DNA of 64,000 bases, from positions 4,464,001 through 4,528,000 of the forward strand of contig CBDCGC010000003.1 in assembly GCA_965216585.1 (NCBI GenBank). Direction: 5' to 3'. This stretch comes from CADEER01 sp965216585 (GTDB taxonomy: Bacteria; Desulfobacterota; Binatia; HRBIN30; CADEER01). The position numbers and the translations under genes are program-made. The notes under the pieces were generated by a model. The model was given only the letters and a program-made list of their open reading frames with translations. It searched no databases and was not told the origin of the DNA. Below are positions 1 to 7,886 of the stretch, one piece after another. The stretch's first letter is position 1, and each line of letters starts with the position of its first letter.

Positions 1-618
1 CTGTTCCTGCAAATTGATGGTGTGGGTGGAGACGATGACACGCGAGCGGTTGGCGCGTGCCCAGAGGATGGATGGCACGAGGTAGGCGAGCGACTTACCG
101 GTTCCCGTGCCGGCTTCGACGAGGAGGATTTCTTTGTCGTTGAGCGCATCGACGACGGCTTGCATCATCTGCAACTGTTGCGGCCGGTGCTCGTAGTCAT
201 CGAGAACGGCGGCCAGACGGCCTTGCGGTCCGAGAACGGCGTGCGCGGCGGCGGCATCGACGACCTCCTCGCCCTCGGGTAGGTACGGCTCGACGACGAC
301 GTAGGCGCGTTCGATCAGGTTGTCGACGATATAGAATCCGACGCCGTCGTTGCCGAGGTAGGATGCGACCTGCAGGTCGGCCTCGGAGGGCTGCAGGTTG
401 CCGGACGGATGGTTGTGGATGACGACCTCGCCCGGCTTGGCGACGTTGACCAGCGCCGGCACGGCCGAGCGGTCGCCGCGGGCAAAGACGCGAACGTCGG
501 TGACGGCGTCGTCGTGCAGCGATCCGACGACGAAGATCTCGTTGCCGCCGGCGTCGCGCACCGCCAGGCGCATGGCCTCGCGTGCCGACGGAGCGAAGCG
601 GCCGGCGGCGTCTTCCAT
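1..618 (-). CDS. JAMM (RadC-like) domain fused to DinG-type helicase, C-terminus cut by window edge
   Basis: Read on the minus strand from ATG at 618 this gives 206 residues and runs off the window without a stop. Residues 20-115 are a RadC/JAB-type domain with a complete JAMM metalloprotease signature, HxH-x7-S-x2-D (His68, His70, Ser78, Asp81), and a candidate catalytic Glu27. It is followed by a Q-motif-like stretch (about 142-156), a Walker A motif AGTGTGKS (169-176) and motif Ia STHTINLQEQ (197-206). The latter two are typical of the Rad3/DinG superfamily 2 helicases. The likely product is an ATP-dependent DNA helicase acting in repair. The JAMM part may be a peptidase or only a structural module. 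The frame stays open upstream of 618, so the start could be slightly earlier. It is divergent from the amidase gene at 721. Confidence 0.85.
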   Translation of the reverse strand, partial: MEDAAGRFAPSAREAMRLAVRDAGGNEIFVVGSLHDDAVTDVRVFARGDRSAVPALVNVAKPGEVVIHNHPSGNLQPSEADLQVASYLGNDGVGFYIVDNLIERAYVVVEPYLPEGEEVVDAAAAHAVLGPQGRLAAVLDDYEHRPQQLQMMQAVVDALNDKEILLVEAGTGTGKSLAYLVPSILWARANRSRVIVSTHTINLQEQ

Positions 619-685
619 GCGGCAGACGCTAGCAGGGACGACCGCTGATGAACACGACCCAGGCACCGCCGCCAAGGGTTCGACA

Positions 686-714
686 TCGACGCCGCCGTGA
701 TCGGCGTGTATTCT
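686..714 (+). promoter_or_regulatory. Possible sigma70-type promoter for a near-leaderless aguB mRNA
   Basis: A -10-like TATTCT lies at 709-714, 17 bp downstream of a weak -35-like TCGACG at 686-691. The ATG of aguB at 721 is only 6 nt after the -10, so transcription would begin at or next to the start codon. No Shine-Dalgarno is visible before 721. This is motif matching only. Confidence 0.3.
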
Positions 715-720
715 CGGCCG

Positions 721-1590
721 ATGGAAGCTCGAGTCGTCCGTGTCGGAGTGGTGCAGATGCGCAGCGAGGGTCGTGCCGATCTCAACATGCGCAAAGCGCG
801 GGCGGCGATCGCCGAGGCGGCGGGCCGCGGTGCCGGCGTCGTCTGTCTGCCGGAGCTCTTTCTCACCGACTATTTCTGCCAGGAGGAGAATCCCGAGGTT
901 TTTGATCTTGCCGAACCGATCCCCGGCGCCAGCACCGAGGCACTCAGCGCCGCTGCTGCCGAGCACGGTGTCGCCATCGTCGCGTCGATTTTCGAGAAGC
1001 GGACCGAGGGCGTGTTCCACAACGCGGCGCCGGTTTTCGACGCCGACGGCGCGCTGCTCGGCGTCTATCGCAAGATGCACATTCCCGACGATCCGCTCTA
1101 CTACGAAAAGTTCTACTTCACGCCGGGCGACAACGGATTCATGGCTTTCTCATCGCGCGCCGCTCAGCTCGGCGCGTTGATCTGCTGGGATCAATGGTTT
1201 CCCGAGGCGGCGCGCTTGACGGCGCTGCGCGGTGCCGAGATTCTCTGCTATCCGACGGCGATCGGCTGGCATGCCGCCGAAAAGGAAGCCTGCGGCGCGG
1301 CGCAACAGGCGGCTTGGGAAACCGTACAGCGCGGCCACGCCATCGCCAACGGAGTGTTCGTCGTTGCCGTCAACCGGGTTGGCGTCGAGGGCGGGCTCGA
1401 GTTCTGGGGCAATTCCTTCGTCGCCGATCCCTTCGGCAACGTGCTGGCGCGCGCTTCGGTCGATCGCGAGGAGGTCCTCGTCGTCGACTGTGATTTGGCG
1501 GCGATCGCCGAGACGCGGCGCAACTGGCCCTTTCTGCGCGATCGTCGCATCGATGCGTACGACGGCTTGAGCGAGCGTCTGCTCGACTGA
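721..1590 (+). CDS. aguB: N-carbamoylputrescine amidase (carbon-nitrogen hydrolase)
   Basis: This 289-residue nitrilase-superfamily enzyme hydrolyses N-carbamoylputrescine to putrescine, CO2 and ammonia. The Glu-Lys-Cys catalytic triad is visible: Glu45 in CLPELF, Lys118 in YRKMHIP and Cys155 in ALICWDQWFPE. The last motif, with its WDQWFPE context, is characteristic of AguB rather than of generic nitrilases. The ATG at 721 is chosen over an upstream GTG (697) because homology begins directly with the VRVGVVQM strand. The agmatine deiminase gene starts one base after this stop, so the two consecutive steps of the agmatine route to putrescine are co-transcribed and probably coupled. The enzyme is cytosolic. 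Confidence 0.93.
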   Translation: MEARVVRVGVVQMRSEGRADLNMRKARAAIAEAAGRGAGVVCLPELFLTDYFCQEENPEVFDLAEPIPGASTEALSAAAAEHGVAIVASIFEKRTEGVFHNAAPVFDADGALLGVYRKMHIPDDPLYYEKFYFTPGDNGFMAFSSRAAQLGALICWDQWFPEAARLTALRGAEILCYPTAIGWHAAEKEACGAAQQAAWETVQRGHAIANGVFVVAVNRVGVEGGLEFWGNSFVADPFGNVLARASVDREEVLVVDCDLAAIAETRRNWPFLRDRRIDAYDGLSERLLD

Positions 1591-1591
1591 A

Positions 1592-2647
1592 GTGGTGGCT
1601 ACCGGGGGAGCAACGCCCGCCGAGCGCGGTTTTCGCATGCCGGCCGAGTGGGAGCGCCATCGCGCGACGTGGCTGTCGTGGCCGCACAACCGCGAGACCT
1701 GGCCGGGCGCGGTGGAGTCGATGCAGCGACTGTGGGCCGGCCTGGCCAGAGAGCTGGCGGTGGGGGAGGAAGTGCACGTTCTCGCCGGCGGCGAAGCGCA
1801 GCGCCGGCGCGCCGCGGAGCTGCTCGACGAGGAAGGTTGTCCGCGCGATCGGGTGTTCCTGCACGGCGTGGCGACCGACGATGCCTGGATGCGCGACTGC
1901 GGTCCGACCTTCGTCAGCCGGCTTGGCGAGGGCGCGACCGAGCATCTGCTGATCGACTGGGACTACAACGCCTGGGGCGGCAAGTATCCGCCGTGGGACG
2001 GCGACGACGCGGTGCCGGCGCGGCTCGGCGAGCTCCTCGACCTGCCGGTGTTCCGGCCGGGAATCGTCCTCGAGGGGGGATCGATCGAAGTCAACGGCGC
2101 CGGTACCTTGCTGACGACGGAGTCTTGCCTGCTACACGGCAAGCGCAACCCGCACCTCGACCGCGGCGCTCTCGAGGGCGTTCTCGCCGCGGCCCTGGGT
2201 GTGAGCCACGTCGTCTGGCTCGGCGACGGTATTGCCGGCGATGACACAGACGGGCACGTCGACGACCTGACGCGCTTTTGCGCTGCCCGTATCATCGTCA
2301 CTGTCATCGAAGACGATGCGGGGGATGTGAACTATCGGCCATTGCGGGAGAACGCGAAACGGCTCGAGCGGGCGCGCGACCAGGACGGCCGTGCCTTCGA
2401 CATCGCGACGCTGCCGATGCCGCCAGCGCTCGAGCTCGACGGGCAACGCCTGCCGGCCAGCTACGCCAACTTCTACATCGCCAACGATATCGTCGTCATG
2501 CCGACCTTCCGCTCACCTCGCGACGATACCGCCGCCGACATTCTGCAGGGGCTCTTTGCGGACCGCAAAGTGATCGGCATCGACGCCGTCGAGCTGATTC
2601 GCGGCCTCGGGGCATTCCATTGCATCACCCAACAGCAGCCGACGTAG
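1592..2647 (+). CDS. aguA: Agmatine deiminase
   Basis: This 351-residue enzyme (GTG start) converts agmatine to N-carbamoylputrescine and ammonia, supplying the AguB substrate encoded just upstream. Family hallmarks include the MPAEWERHRATWLSWP opening, DDAWMRDCGPTF (guanidine-binding Asp), the NAWGGKYPPW segment, EGGSIEVNG, a GHVDD stretch, and the catalytic Cys344 in FHCITQQQP at the C-terminus. The length is normal for the family. A second GTG at 1595 directly follows the first and could also be used. It is the second gene of a two-gene aguB-aguA operon. No arginine decarboxylase is in the window, so agmatine must come from elsewhere. Confidence 0.95.
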   Translation: MVATGGATPAERGFRMPAEWERHRATWLSWPHNRETWPGAVESMQRLWAGLARELAVGEEVHVLAGGEAQRRRAAELLDEEGCPRDRVFLHGVATDDAWMRDCGPTFVSRLGEGATEHLLIDWDYNAWGGKYPPWDGDDAVPARLGELLDLPVFRPGIVLEGGSIEVNGAGTLLTTESCLLHGKRNPHLDRGALEGVLAAALGVSHVVWLGDGIAGDDTDGHVDDLTRFCAARIIVTVIEDDAGDVNYRPLRENAKRLERARDQDGRAFDIATLPMPPALELDGQRLPASYANFYIANDIVVMPTFRSPRDDTAADILQGLFADRKVIGIDAVELIRGLGAFHCITQQQPT

Positions 2648-2676
2648 CTCGCTGTTGCGCCGCGCCGCGACGGTAC

Positions 2677-2874
2677 TCACGGCGCTCGGCGCTTGCCTTG
2701 GATCGAGCGGTAGTAGGCGGCCAGGCCGAGTGTTGCCCCCGCACTGGCGAGAGCGGCGAAGAGCGCAGTCGCATCGCCGTCGCCGAGGAATGCAATGAAA
2801 CGGTGGACGGCGAAAAAGACGAAGAGCGCGATGGCGCTGGCGATGAGGATCTTGTGGGCGGTCAGCAGGGTCAT
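2677..2874 (-). CDS. Small two-helix membrane protein, unknown function
   Basis: This 65-residue protein is read on the minus strand from ATG at 2874. It has two hydrophobic segments (about residues 9-27 and 36-54) separated by a short polar loop with Gly-Asp, and a basic C-terminus (SIQGKRRAP), suggesting both ends are cytoplasmic. I recognise no family. It converges on aguA and is divergent from nadA, so its upstream region contains the putative NrtR operator. Whether NrtR also affects this gene cannot be told from the sequence. Coding status is supported by composition and by the lack of any competing frame. Confidence 0.55.
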   Translation of the reverse strand: MTLLTAHKILIASAIALFVFFAVHRFIAFLGDGDATALFAALASAGATLGLAAYYRSIQGKRRAP

Positions 2875-2927
2875 GCGGTGGCGTCAACGCGAAGGAAAGA
2901 GTGAGGATATCATCGCCGCGACCGGAG

Positions 2928-2954
2928 TTGACAGACCCAATCTTAGTGTATAAC
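2928..2954 (+). promoter_or_regulatory. nadA promoter
   Basis: A perfect -35 TTGACA (2928-2933) is followed by TATAAC (2949-2954) as a -10-like hexamer with a short 15-bp spacer. A register two bases later gives the standard 17 bp with a poorer -10. The A+T-rich patch stands out from the GC-rich surroundings. It lies 27 bp before the nadA start and overlaps the palindrome assigned to NrtR, as expected for repression by promoter occlusion. A strong Shine-Dalgarno AGGAGGAG (2966-2973) follows. Confidence 0.6.
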
Positions 2955-2963
2955 GTACACAAA
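2943..2963 (+). promoter_or_regulatory. Putative NrtR operator (21-bp palindrome) at nadA
   Basis: Half-sites TTAGTGTA and TACACAAA (7 of 8 positions complementary) flank a 5-bp centre, giving a 21-bp palindrome. It contains the GT-N7-AC core described for Nudix-related transcriptional regulators of NAD metabolism. It covers the -10 region of nadA. A gene with all the features of NrtR lies directly after nadA, so the operator, its target and its regulator are found together. Binding itself is inferred. Confidence 0.7.
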
Positions 2964-2980
2964 GTAGGAGGAGTGAGATC

Positions 2981-3985
2981 ATGAGCGAAGCGCAAGTGAT
3001 TAGCGGATCCGAGCTCAACGCCAAGTTCGAGCCGCTCGACATGCCAACCGTCTATTCGGCCGGCGAGTGCGATCGCATGGCGGAGATGATCGCCGAGATC
3101 CAGGCTCTGAAGAAGGAGCGCAACGCGGTCATCCTGGCGCACAACTATCAGCGTCCGGAGATCTATGACGTGGCGGATTTCGTCGGTGACTCGCTCGAGC
3201 TGGCGCGGCGCGGTACCGAGGTGACGGAGGACGTCATCGTTTTCTGCGGCGTCCATTTCATGGCCGAGTCGGCGAAGATCCTGGCGCCGAAGAAGAAGGT
3301 GCTGCTGCCCGACATGCGGGCTGGCTGCTCGCTTGCCGACAGCGTCGACCCGGACGAACTGGTGGAGAAGCGCGATGAGCTGCGCCAGATCTACCCCGAC
3401 CTGGCGGTCGTCGCCTACGTCAACACCACGGCGGCGGTCAAAGCGGTCGTCGACGTGTGCGTGACGTCGTCCAACGCCGTCAAAGTCGTCGAGCAGCTCG
3501 ACACCGACCACATTCTCTTCGTGCCCGACGAGCATCTCGCCAACTACGTCCAGAAAGAAACATCCAAGATGATCATTTCGTGGGACGGCAATTGCTACGT
3601 GCACCATCAGATCACGCCGGAGAACATTCTCTCGGTAAAAGAGTCGTTGCCCAACGTTCGCGTCCTCGTCCACCCCGAATGCCGCGCCGACGTCATCGAC
3701 CTGGCCGACGCTGTGCTGTCGACGAGCGGCATGGTGCGCTACGCCAAGGAAAGCGAGGCCGACGAGTTTTTGATCGTCACCGAATGCGGGCTGTCCGACA
3801 AGCTCATTCTCGAAGTGCCGGAAAAGAAATTCTACAAGGCCTGCAAGCTGTGTCAGTTCATGAAGATGATCACCCTCGAAGCGACGCTCGACTCGCTGCG
3901 GAACATGCACCACGAGGTGCTCCTCGAAGAGGACGTCCGCGCCGCAGCCGAGAAATCGCTGCGCCGCATGTTCGAGCTTTCGTAG
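2981..3985 (+). CDS. nadA: Quinolinate synthase
   Basis: NadA (334 aa) condenses iminoaspartate with dihydroxyacetone phosphate to quinolinate in de novo NAD synthesis, using a [4Fe-4S] cluster. The three cluster-type cysteines sit in the expected contexts: Cys89 (VFCGVHFMAE), Cys234 (VHPEC) and Cys288/291 (KACKLCQFMKMI). The substrate-binding motifs ILAHNYQRPE and TTAAVKA are also present. The start has a strong SD (AGGAGGAG, 7 nt spacing). Length and end-to-end similarity match the family. It is followed by nrtR 83 bp downstream and preceded by the NrtR-like palindrome, so it is probably repressed when NAD is plentiful. nadB and nadC are not in the window. Confidence 0.96.
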   Translation: MSEAQVISGSELNAKFEPLDMPTVYSAGECDRMAEMIAEIQALKKERNAVILAHNYQRPEIYDVADFVGDSLELARRGTEVTEDVIVFCGVHFMAESAKILAPKKKVLLPDMRAGCSLADSVDPDELVEKRDELRQIYPDLAVVAYVNTTAAVKAVVDVCVTSSNAVKVVEQLDTDHILFVPDEHLANYVQKETSKMIISWDGNCYVHHQITPENILSVKESLPNVRVLVHPECRADVIDLADAVLSTSGMVRYAKESEADEFLIVTECGLSDKLILEVPEKKFYKACKLCQFMKMITLEATLDSLRNMHHEVLLEEDVRAAAEKSLRRMFELS

Positions 3986-4068
3986 GCTGAAGCTCGCTCC
4001 CCCTGCGCCATGGCTACGGAGGACGAGTGCGCTCGCAGGCCGAGGCAAGGGCGCAGGCGGCCGAGGTG

Positions 4069-4734
4069 ATGTCGGACGAGCACGCGAGTGCAGCCCACGC
4101 CCTGTTGGCGGTCGACGTCGTCGCCCTGGCGCTGCGTGCTGGCGTTCTCTGTGTGCGTCTCGTTCAGGTGCGCGAGGGTGCCTTTGCCGGCCGCTGGGCC
4201 TGCCCGGGTAGCCTGGTAGCGGCCGACGAGTCGCTCGAGGAGGTGGCGTGGCGCGAGGTCGGGGTCGAGCGCGGCTCGGCTGTCTACCTCGAGCAACTGG
4301 GTACCTTTGGCGAGATCGGTCGCGACCCGCGCGGCCGTGTCGTCTCGACGGCCTACCTGGTGCTGGTTGGCGATGCCGATTCGATTGGTGATTCGCCGCG
4401 CTACGATGATTGGCGGTGGTGTGCCGTGGGCGAGTTGCCGCAGCTCGCCTACGACCACACGGCCATGGTGGCCGATGCAGTGGCCCGCCTGCGCGCCAAG
4501 CTCGGCTACACCAACATCGTGCGCGCGCTGCTGCCGCGCGAGTTGACACTCGGCGAGTTGCAGGCCGCCTATGAGATCGTGCTCGGGCGATCTTTGGACC
4601 GGCGCAACTTCCGCAAGAAGCTCCTTGCCACCGGTCTCCTCGAGAGGCTCGATCGCAAGCGCGGCGGTGCTCACCGTCCGGCGCAGCTCTACCGTTTTCG
4701 CGAAGAGGAGTTGGTGGCAGTCGAGATCCTGTAG
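4069..4734 (+). CDS. nrtR: Nudix-related transcriptional regulator of NAD metabolism
   Basis: This 221-residue protein has an N-terminal Nudix fold (about 10-130) and a C-terminal winged helix (about 150-215, with LTLGELQAAYEIVLGRSLD and RNFRKKLLATGLLER). That arrangement is characteristic of NrtR, which represses NAD synthesis genes and is released by ADP-ribose or related ligands. The Nudix box is degenerate: REVGVERG stands where RExxEExG is expected, so hydrolysis is unlikely and ligand sensing is the probable role. ATG 4069 is preferred to an in-frame GTG at 4027 because homology starts with the DVVALAL strand and a purine-rich GAGG motif precedes it. It lies downstream of nadA and its presumed operator. 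Confidence 0.88.
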   Translation: MSDEHASAAHALLAVDVVALALRAGVLCVRLVQVREGAFAGRWACPGSLVAADESLEEVAWREVGVERGSAVYLEQLGTFGEIGRDPRGRVVSTAYLVLVGDADSIGDSPRYDDWRWCAVGELPQLAYDHTAMVADAVARLRAKLGYTNIVRALLPRELTLGELQAAYEIVLGRSLDRRNFRKKLLATGLLERLDRKRGGAHRPAQLYRFREEELVAVEIL

Positions 4735-4811
4735 GAGGGCGGTGACGGCAGACCAGGATCGTGGAATCAAGGCACGTTGACTTGGCGCTGTCAGTGGGGT
4801 GACGTCCCAGC

Positions 4812-6167
4812 ATGGCGGCTGGTGCGAGGCGGATCGAGGTGGAGCGTCCAGCCTGGCACTACGTCTGGGTCTTGGCCTGGCCGGCGATCCTGACCTTTGG
4901 ACTCGAGTCCCTGGTCGGACTGGTGGACATGCTCATGGTCGGCCGTCTCGGCGCCCAGCCTCTGGCCGGCGTTGGCGTGGGCGCTCAGATCCTGCACGCT
5001 TCGCACGTTGCGATCATCGCCATCGGCGGTGGCACGGTCGCCATGGTGGCGCGTTTCACCGGTGCCGATCAGCGACTGGCGGCGGAAAAGGTGCTGGCGC
5101 AGTCGCTCTACACGGCGCTTCTCTTCGGCGCTGCCGTGGCGTTGCCGATCTTTCTCTTCGCCGAGGAAGCCGTAGCCGTCTTCGGAGTCGAGGCGGGCGT
5201 CGTTCGCGAGGGAGCCGGCTATCTGCGCTTGCTGATGATCGGCGTGCCCTGCGCCGCCGCCTTCGAGATCATCGCATCGGCGCTGCGCGGCGCCGGCGAC
5301 ATGCGCACGCCGCTGGTCATCGGCGCGATCGTCAACCTCTTCAACATCATCGCCAACTACACGCTGATCTTCGGCGCCTTCGGTTTTCCCGCCATGGGGG
5401 CGCGCGGTTCCGGTTTGGCCTCGACGCTGGCGTTTACTCTCGGCGCCGTCCTCGCTCTCGCCGTCGTCTGCCGGCGCGCGTCGGTGCTGAGCTTGCACAG
5501 GGAGGCGTTGCCGATCGACGTTTCGCTGGCGCGGCGTATTCTCAAGATCGGTGCACCGGCAGCTGTCGAACAGTGCTTTCTGCAGATCGGCTTCTTCCTC
5601 TATCTGTTGATTGCCTCCGAATACGGAACCGAAGCGATTGCGGCGTATTTCATCGGTGTCCGCATCCTCGCTCTTTCCTTCTTGCCCGGACTCGGCTTCA
5701 GCGCCGCCGCCTCGACGTTGGTCGGACAGAAGCTGGGCGGGCAACTACCCGACGAGGCGGAGCGCAGCGGCTGGGAGGCCTGCCGGCTTGCGGTCATCCT
5801 CATGAGCGCGGTCGGCGTCGCCATCTTCGCAGCCGCCGAAGGCATCGCCAGAGCGTTTGTCGACGATCCGCGCGTCGTCGCCGCCGCGGTGTCCTTCATT
5901 CGTACTCTGGCCCTCGCCCAGCCGTTGATGGCACTCGACTTCACTCTCGGTGGCGCCCTGCGCGGCGCCGGCGACACCCGATCTCCGCTCTACATTCTCA
6001 TCCTCGGCTTTTACGGCGCCCGCCTCGGTTTTGCAGCCGTCGCTACCTACCTCTTCGACCTCGGCCTGGTCTGGGTGTGGTTCGCCCTGCTCGGGGACTA
6101 CGTGACGCGCGCCATGCTAAAGGTCCGGCGATTCCGCGGTGGCGGTTGGAAACGAGTCTCCGTGTGA
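4812..6167 (+). CDS. MATE-family multidrug efflux transporter
   Basis: This 451-residue integral membrane protein has about 12 hydrophobic helices arranged as two related halves, as in NorM/DinF-type MATE exporters. Typical sequences are the opening AWPAILTFGLESLVGLVDML, the repeated ALRGAGDMRTP (first half) and ALRGAGDTRSP (second half), and GARGSGLAST. It probably exports cationic or aromatic compounds in exchange for Na+ or H+. The ATG at 4812 is used. A TTGACT sequence 35 bp upstream may be a -35 element but no convincing -10 follows. The substrate cannot be predicted. It is followed by pckA with an 83-bp gap. Confidence 0.9.
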   Translation: MAAGARRIEVERPAWHYVWVLAWPAILTFGLESLVGLVDMLMVGRLGAQPLAGVGVGAQILHASHVAIIAIGGGTVAMVARFTGADQRLAAEKVLAQSLYTALLFGAAVALPIFLFAEEAVAVFGVEAGVVREGAGYLRLLMIGVPCAAAFEIIASALRGAGDMRTPLVIGAIVNLFNIIANYTLIFGAFGFPAMGARGSGLASTLAFTLGAVLALAVVCRRASVLSLHREALPIDVSLARRILKIGAPAAVEQCFLQIGFFLYLLIASEYGTEAIAAYFIGVRILALSFLPGLGFSAAASTLVGQKLGGQLPDEAERSGWEACRLAVILMSAVGVAIFAAAEGIARAFVDDPRVVAAAVSFIRTLALAQPLMALDFTLGGALRGAGDTRSPLYILILGFYGARLGFAAVATYLFDLGLVWVWFALLGDYVTRAMLKVRRFRGGGWKRVSV

Positions 6168-6194
6168 CCGGGCAGGTGGCACCCCTGGGTTGTA

Positions 6195-6224
6195 TTGAAT
6201 TTGCCGGCGCGAACGGCTTTAGAT
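6195..6224 (+). promoter_or_regulatory. Possible pckA promoter
   Basis: TTGAAT (6195-6200) and TTAGAT (6219-6224) are separated by 18 bp in the 83-bp gap between the MATE gene and pckA. Both are partial matches to sigma70 hexamers and the patch is less GC-rich than its surroundings. Transcription would begin about 20 nt before pckA. Confidence 0.3.
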
Positions 6225-6250
6225 CTGGGATTCAGCTGAAAGAGGTCCGA

Positions 6251-7855
6251 ATGCAGCACGAGGGTCGGGGGATCAGCCACTACGGGCTGGAGCACCACGG
6301 AATCGCCAACGTCGGGACGGTGTACTGGAACCTGCCGGCTCCCGCTCTATACGAGCAGGCGATCCGCCGCGGTGAGGGGCGCTTGGCGCTGCAGGGACCG
6401 TTGGTGACGCGCACCGGCAAGCACACGGGGCGGGCACCGAACGACCGCTTCATCGTACGCGAGCCGTCGAGCGAGGACAAGATCGCCTGGGGCTCGGTCA
6501 ACAGGCCCTTCGACCCGGATCGCTTCGAGGCGATGTACCGGCAGGTGCTGTCGTATCTGCAGAACCGTGACCTCTTCGTCCAGGACTGCCATGTCGGCGC
6601 GTCGCAGGGCTACCGCCGCAGCGTGCGCGTCGTCAGTGAGCACGCCTGGCATTCGCTGTTTGCGCAGAACATGTTCTTGCGGCCGGCGACCGACGAGCTG
6701 CCGGGTATGCAACCCGACATGACGATCATCCAGGTACCGGAGTTGCGCGCCGATCCCAAACGCGACGGCACGAATTCGGATGCCTTCATTCTCGTTCACT
6801 TCGGTAAGCGTTTGGTGTTGGTCGGCGGCACTGCCTACGCCGGTGAGGTGAAGAAATCGGTGTTCGCCTTCATGAACTACGTCCTGCCGCAGGACGGCGT
6901 CTTGTCGATGCACTCGTCTGCCAACATCGGCGACGCCGGCGATTCGGCGGTCTATTTCGGGCTATCGGGGACCGGCAAGACGACGCTGTCGGCAGACCCC
7001 GGTCGCACGCTCATCGGCGACGATGAGCACGGTTGGTCCGACGACGGCATCTTCAATTTTGAAGGCGGCTGCTACGCCAAGGTGATCCGCCTCTCGCCGG
7101 AAACCGAACCGGAGATCTACGCGACGACGCGTCGTTTCGGCACGATCATTGAAAACGTCGTCATCGACGACGTCACGCGTGAGCTCGATCTGGACGATGC
7201 GACGATCACCGAGAACACCCGCGCGGCGTATCCCATCACACACATCCCCAACGCGTCGCTGTCGGGGACGGCGGGGCACCCGAGCGATATCATCATGTTG
7301 ACCTGTGATGCCTTTGGCGTGCTGCCACCGATTGCCCGACTGACGTCGGAGCAGGCGATGTACCACTTCCTCTCCGGCTACACGGCCAAGGTGGCGGGCA
7401 CCGAGCAGGGCGTGACCGAGCCGCAGGCAACGTTCAGCACCTGCTTCGGGGCACCGTTCATGCCCCTGCACCCTACCAAGTACGCCAAGTTGCTGGGCGA
7501 GAAGATCGCCAAGCATCAGGTTCGCGTCTGGCTGGTCAATACCGGTTGGAGCGGTGGTCCCTACGGCGTTGGCGCTCGCATGAAGCTACCCTACACCCGC
7601 AGCATGTTGCACGCCGCTCTCGATGGACGGCTCGACGGCGTCGGCTACGGGCGCGATGCGGTGTTTGGTGTCGACGTTCCGCAGGAATGTCCCGATGTGC
7701 CCAACGACGTACTGCTACCGCGCTCGACCTGGAAGGACGGAGCGGCGTACGACGAAAAGGCGCGCGAGCTGGCCGGGCGATTCAACGAGAACTTCAAGGA
7801 CTACGAAGGTCACGTCAGCGCCGACGTGCGCGCAACGGCACCGGAACCCGCTTGA
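6251..7855 (+). CDS. pckA: Phosphoenolpyruvate carboxykinase (ATP)
   Basis: PckA (534 aa) converts oxaloacetate and ATP to phosphoenolpyruvate, CO2 and ADP, the entry step of gluconeogenesis. The kinase-1a P-loop GLSGTGKTTLSADP (about 237-250) and the kinase-2/metal motif GDDEHGWSDDG fix the ATP-dependent family. The early RTGKHTGRAPNDRF motif binds substrate. The length is typical. The same frame is open back to 4799, but residues before ATG 6251 only mirror the MATE gene in another frame and are not part of the protein. Presence of this gene suggests growth on organic acids or fatty acids, in line with the acyl-CoA dehydrogenase at 59.8 kb. Confidence 0.97.
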   Translation: MQHEGRGISHYGLEHHGIANVGTVYWNLPAPALYEQAIRRGEGRLALQGPLVTRTGKHTGRAPNDRFIVREPSSEDKIAWGSVNRPFDPDRFEAMYRQVLSYLQNRDLFVQDCHVGASQGYRRSVRVVSEHAWHSLFAQNMFLRPATDELPGMQPDMTIIQVPELRADPKRDGTNSDAFILVHFGKRLVLVGGTAYAGEVKKSVFAFMNYVLPQDGVLSMHSSANIGDAGDSAVYFGLSGTGKTTLSADPGRTLIGDDEHGWSDDGIFNFEGGCYAKVIRLSPETEPEIYATTRRFGTIIENVVIDDVTRELDLDDATITENTRAAYPITHIPNASLSGTAGHPSDIIMLTCDAFGVLPPIARLTSEQAMYHFLSGYTAKVAGTEQGVTEPQATFSTCFGAPFMPLHPTKYAKLLGEKIAKHQVRVWLVNTGWSGGPYGVGARMKLPYTRSMLHAALDGRLDGVGYGRDAVFGVDVPQECPDVPNDVLLPRSTWKDGAAYDEKARELAGRFNENFKDYEGHVSADVRATAPEPA

Positions 7856-7886
7856 CATTCCCCCCGTAGGGCGCTTTGTGGCTGAC

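Noticed and set aside
2513..4813. 766-codon open frame on the minus strand
   Set aside because: Antisense to nadA and nrtR and covers the small membrane gene; Arg/Pro-rich shadow translation.
4799..6250. N-terminal extension of pckA
   Set aside because: The frame is open but overlaps the MATE gene and contains no PckA-related sequence; family homology starts at 6251.
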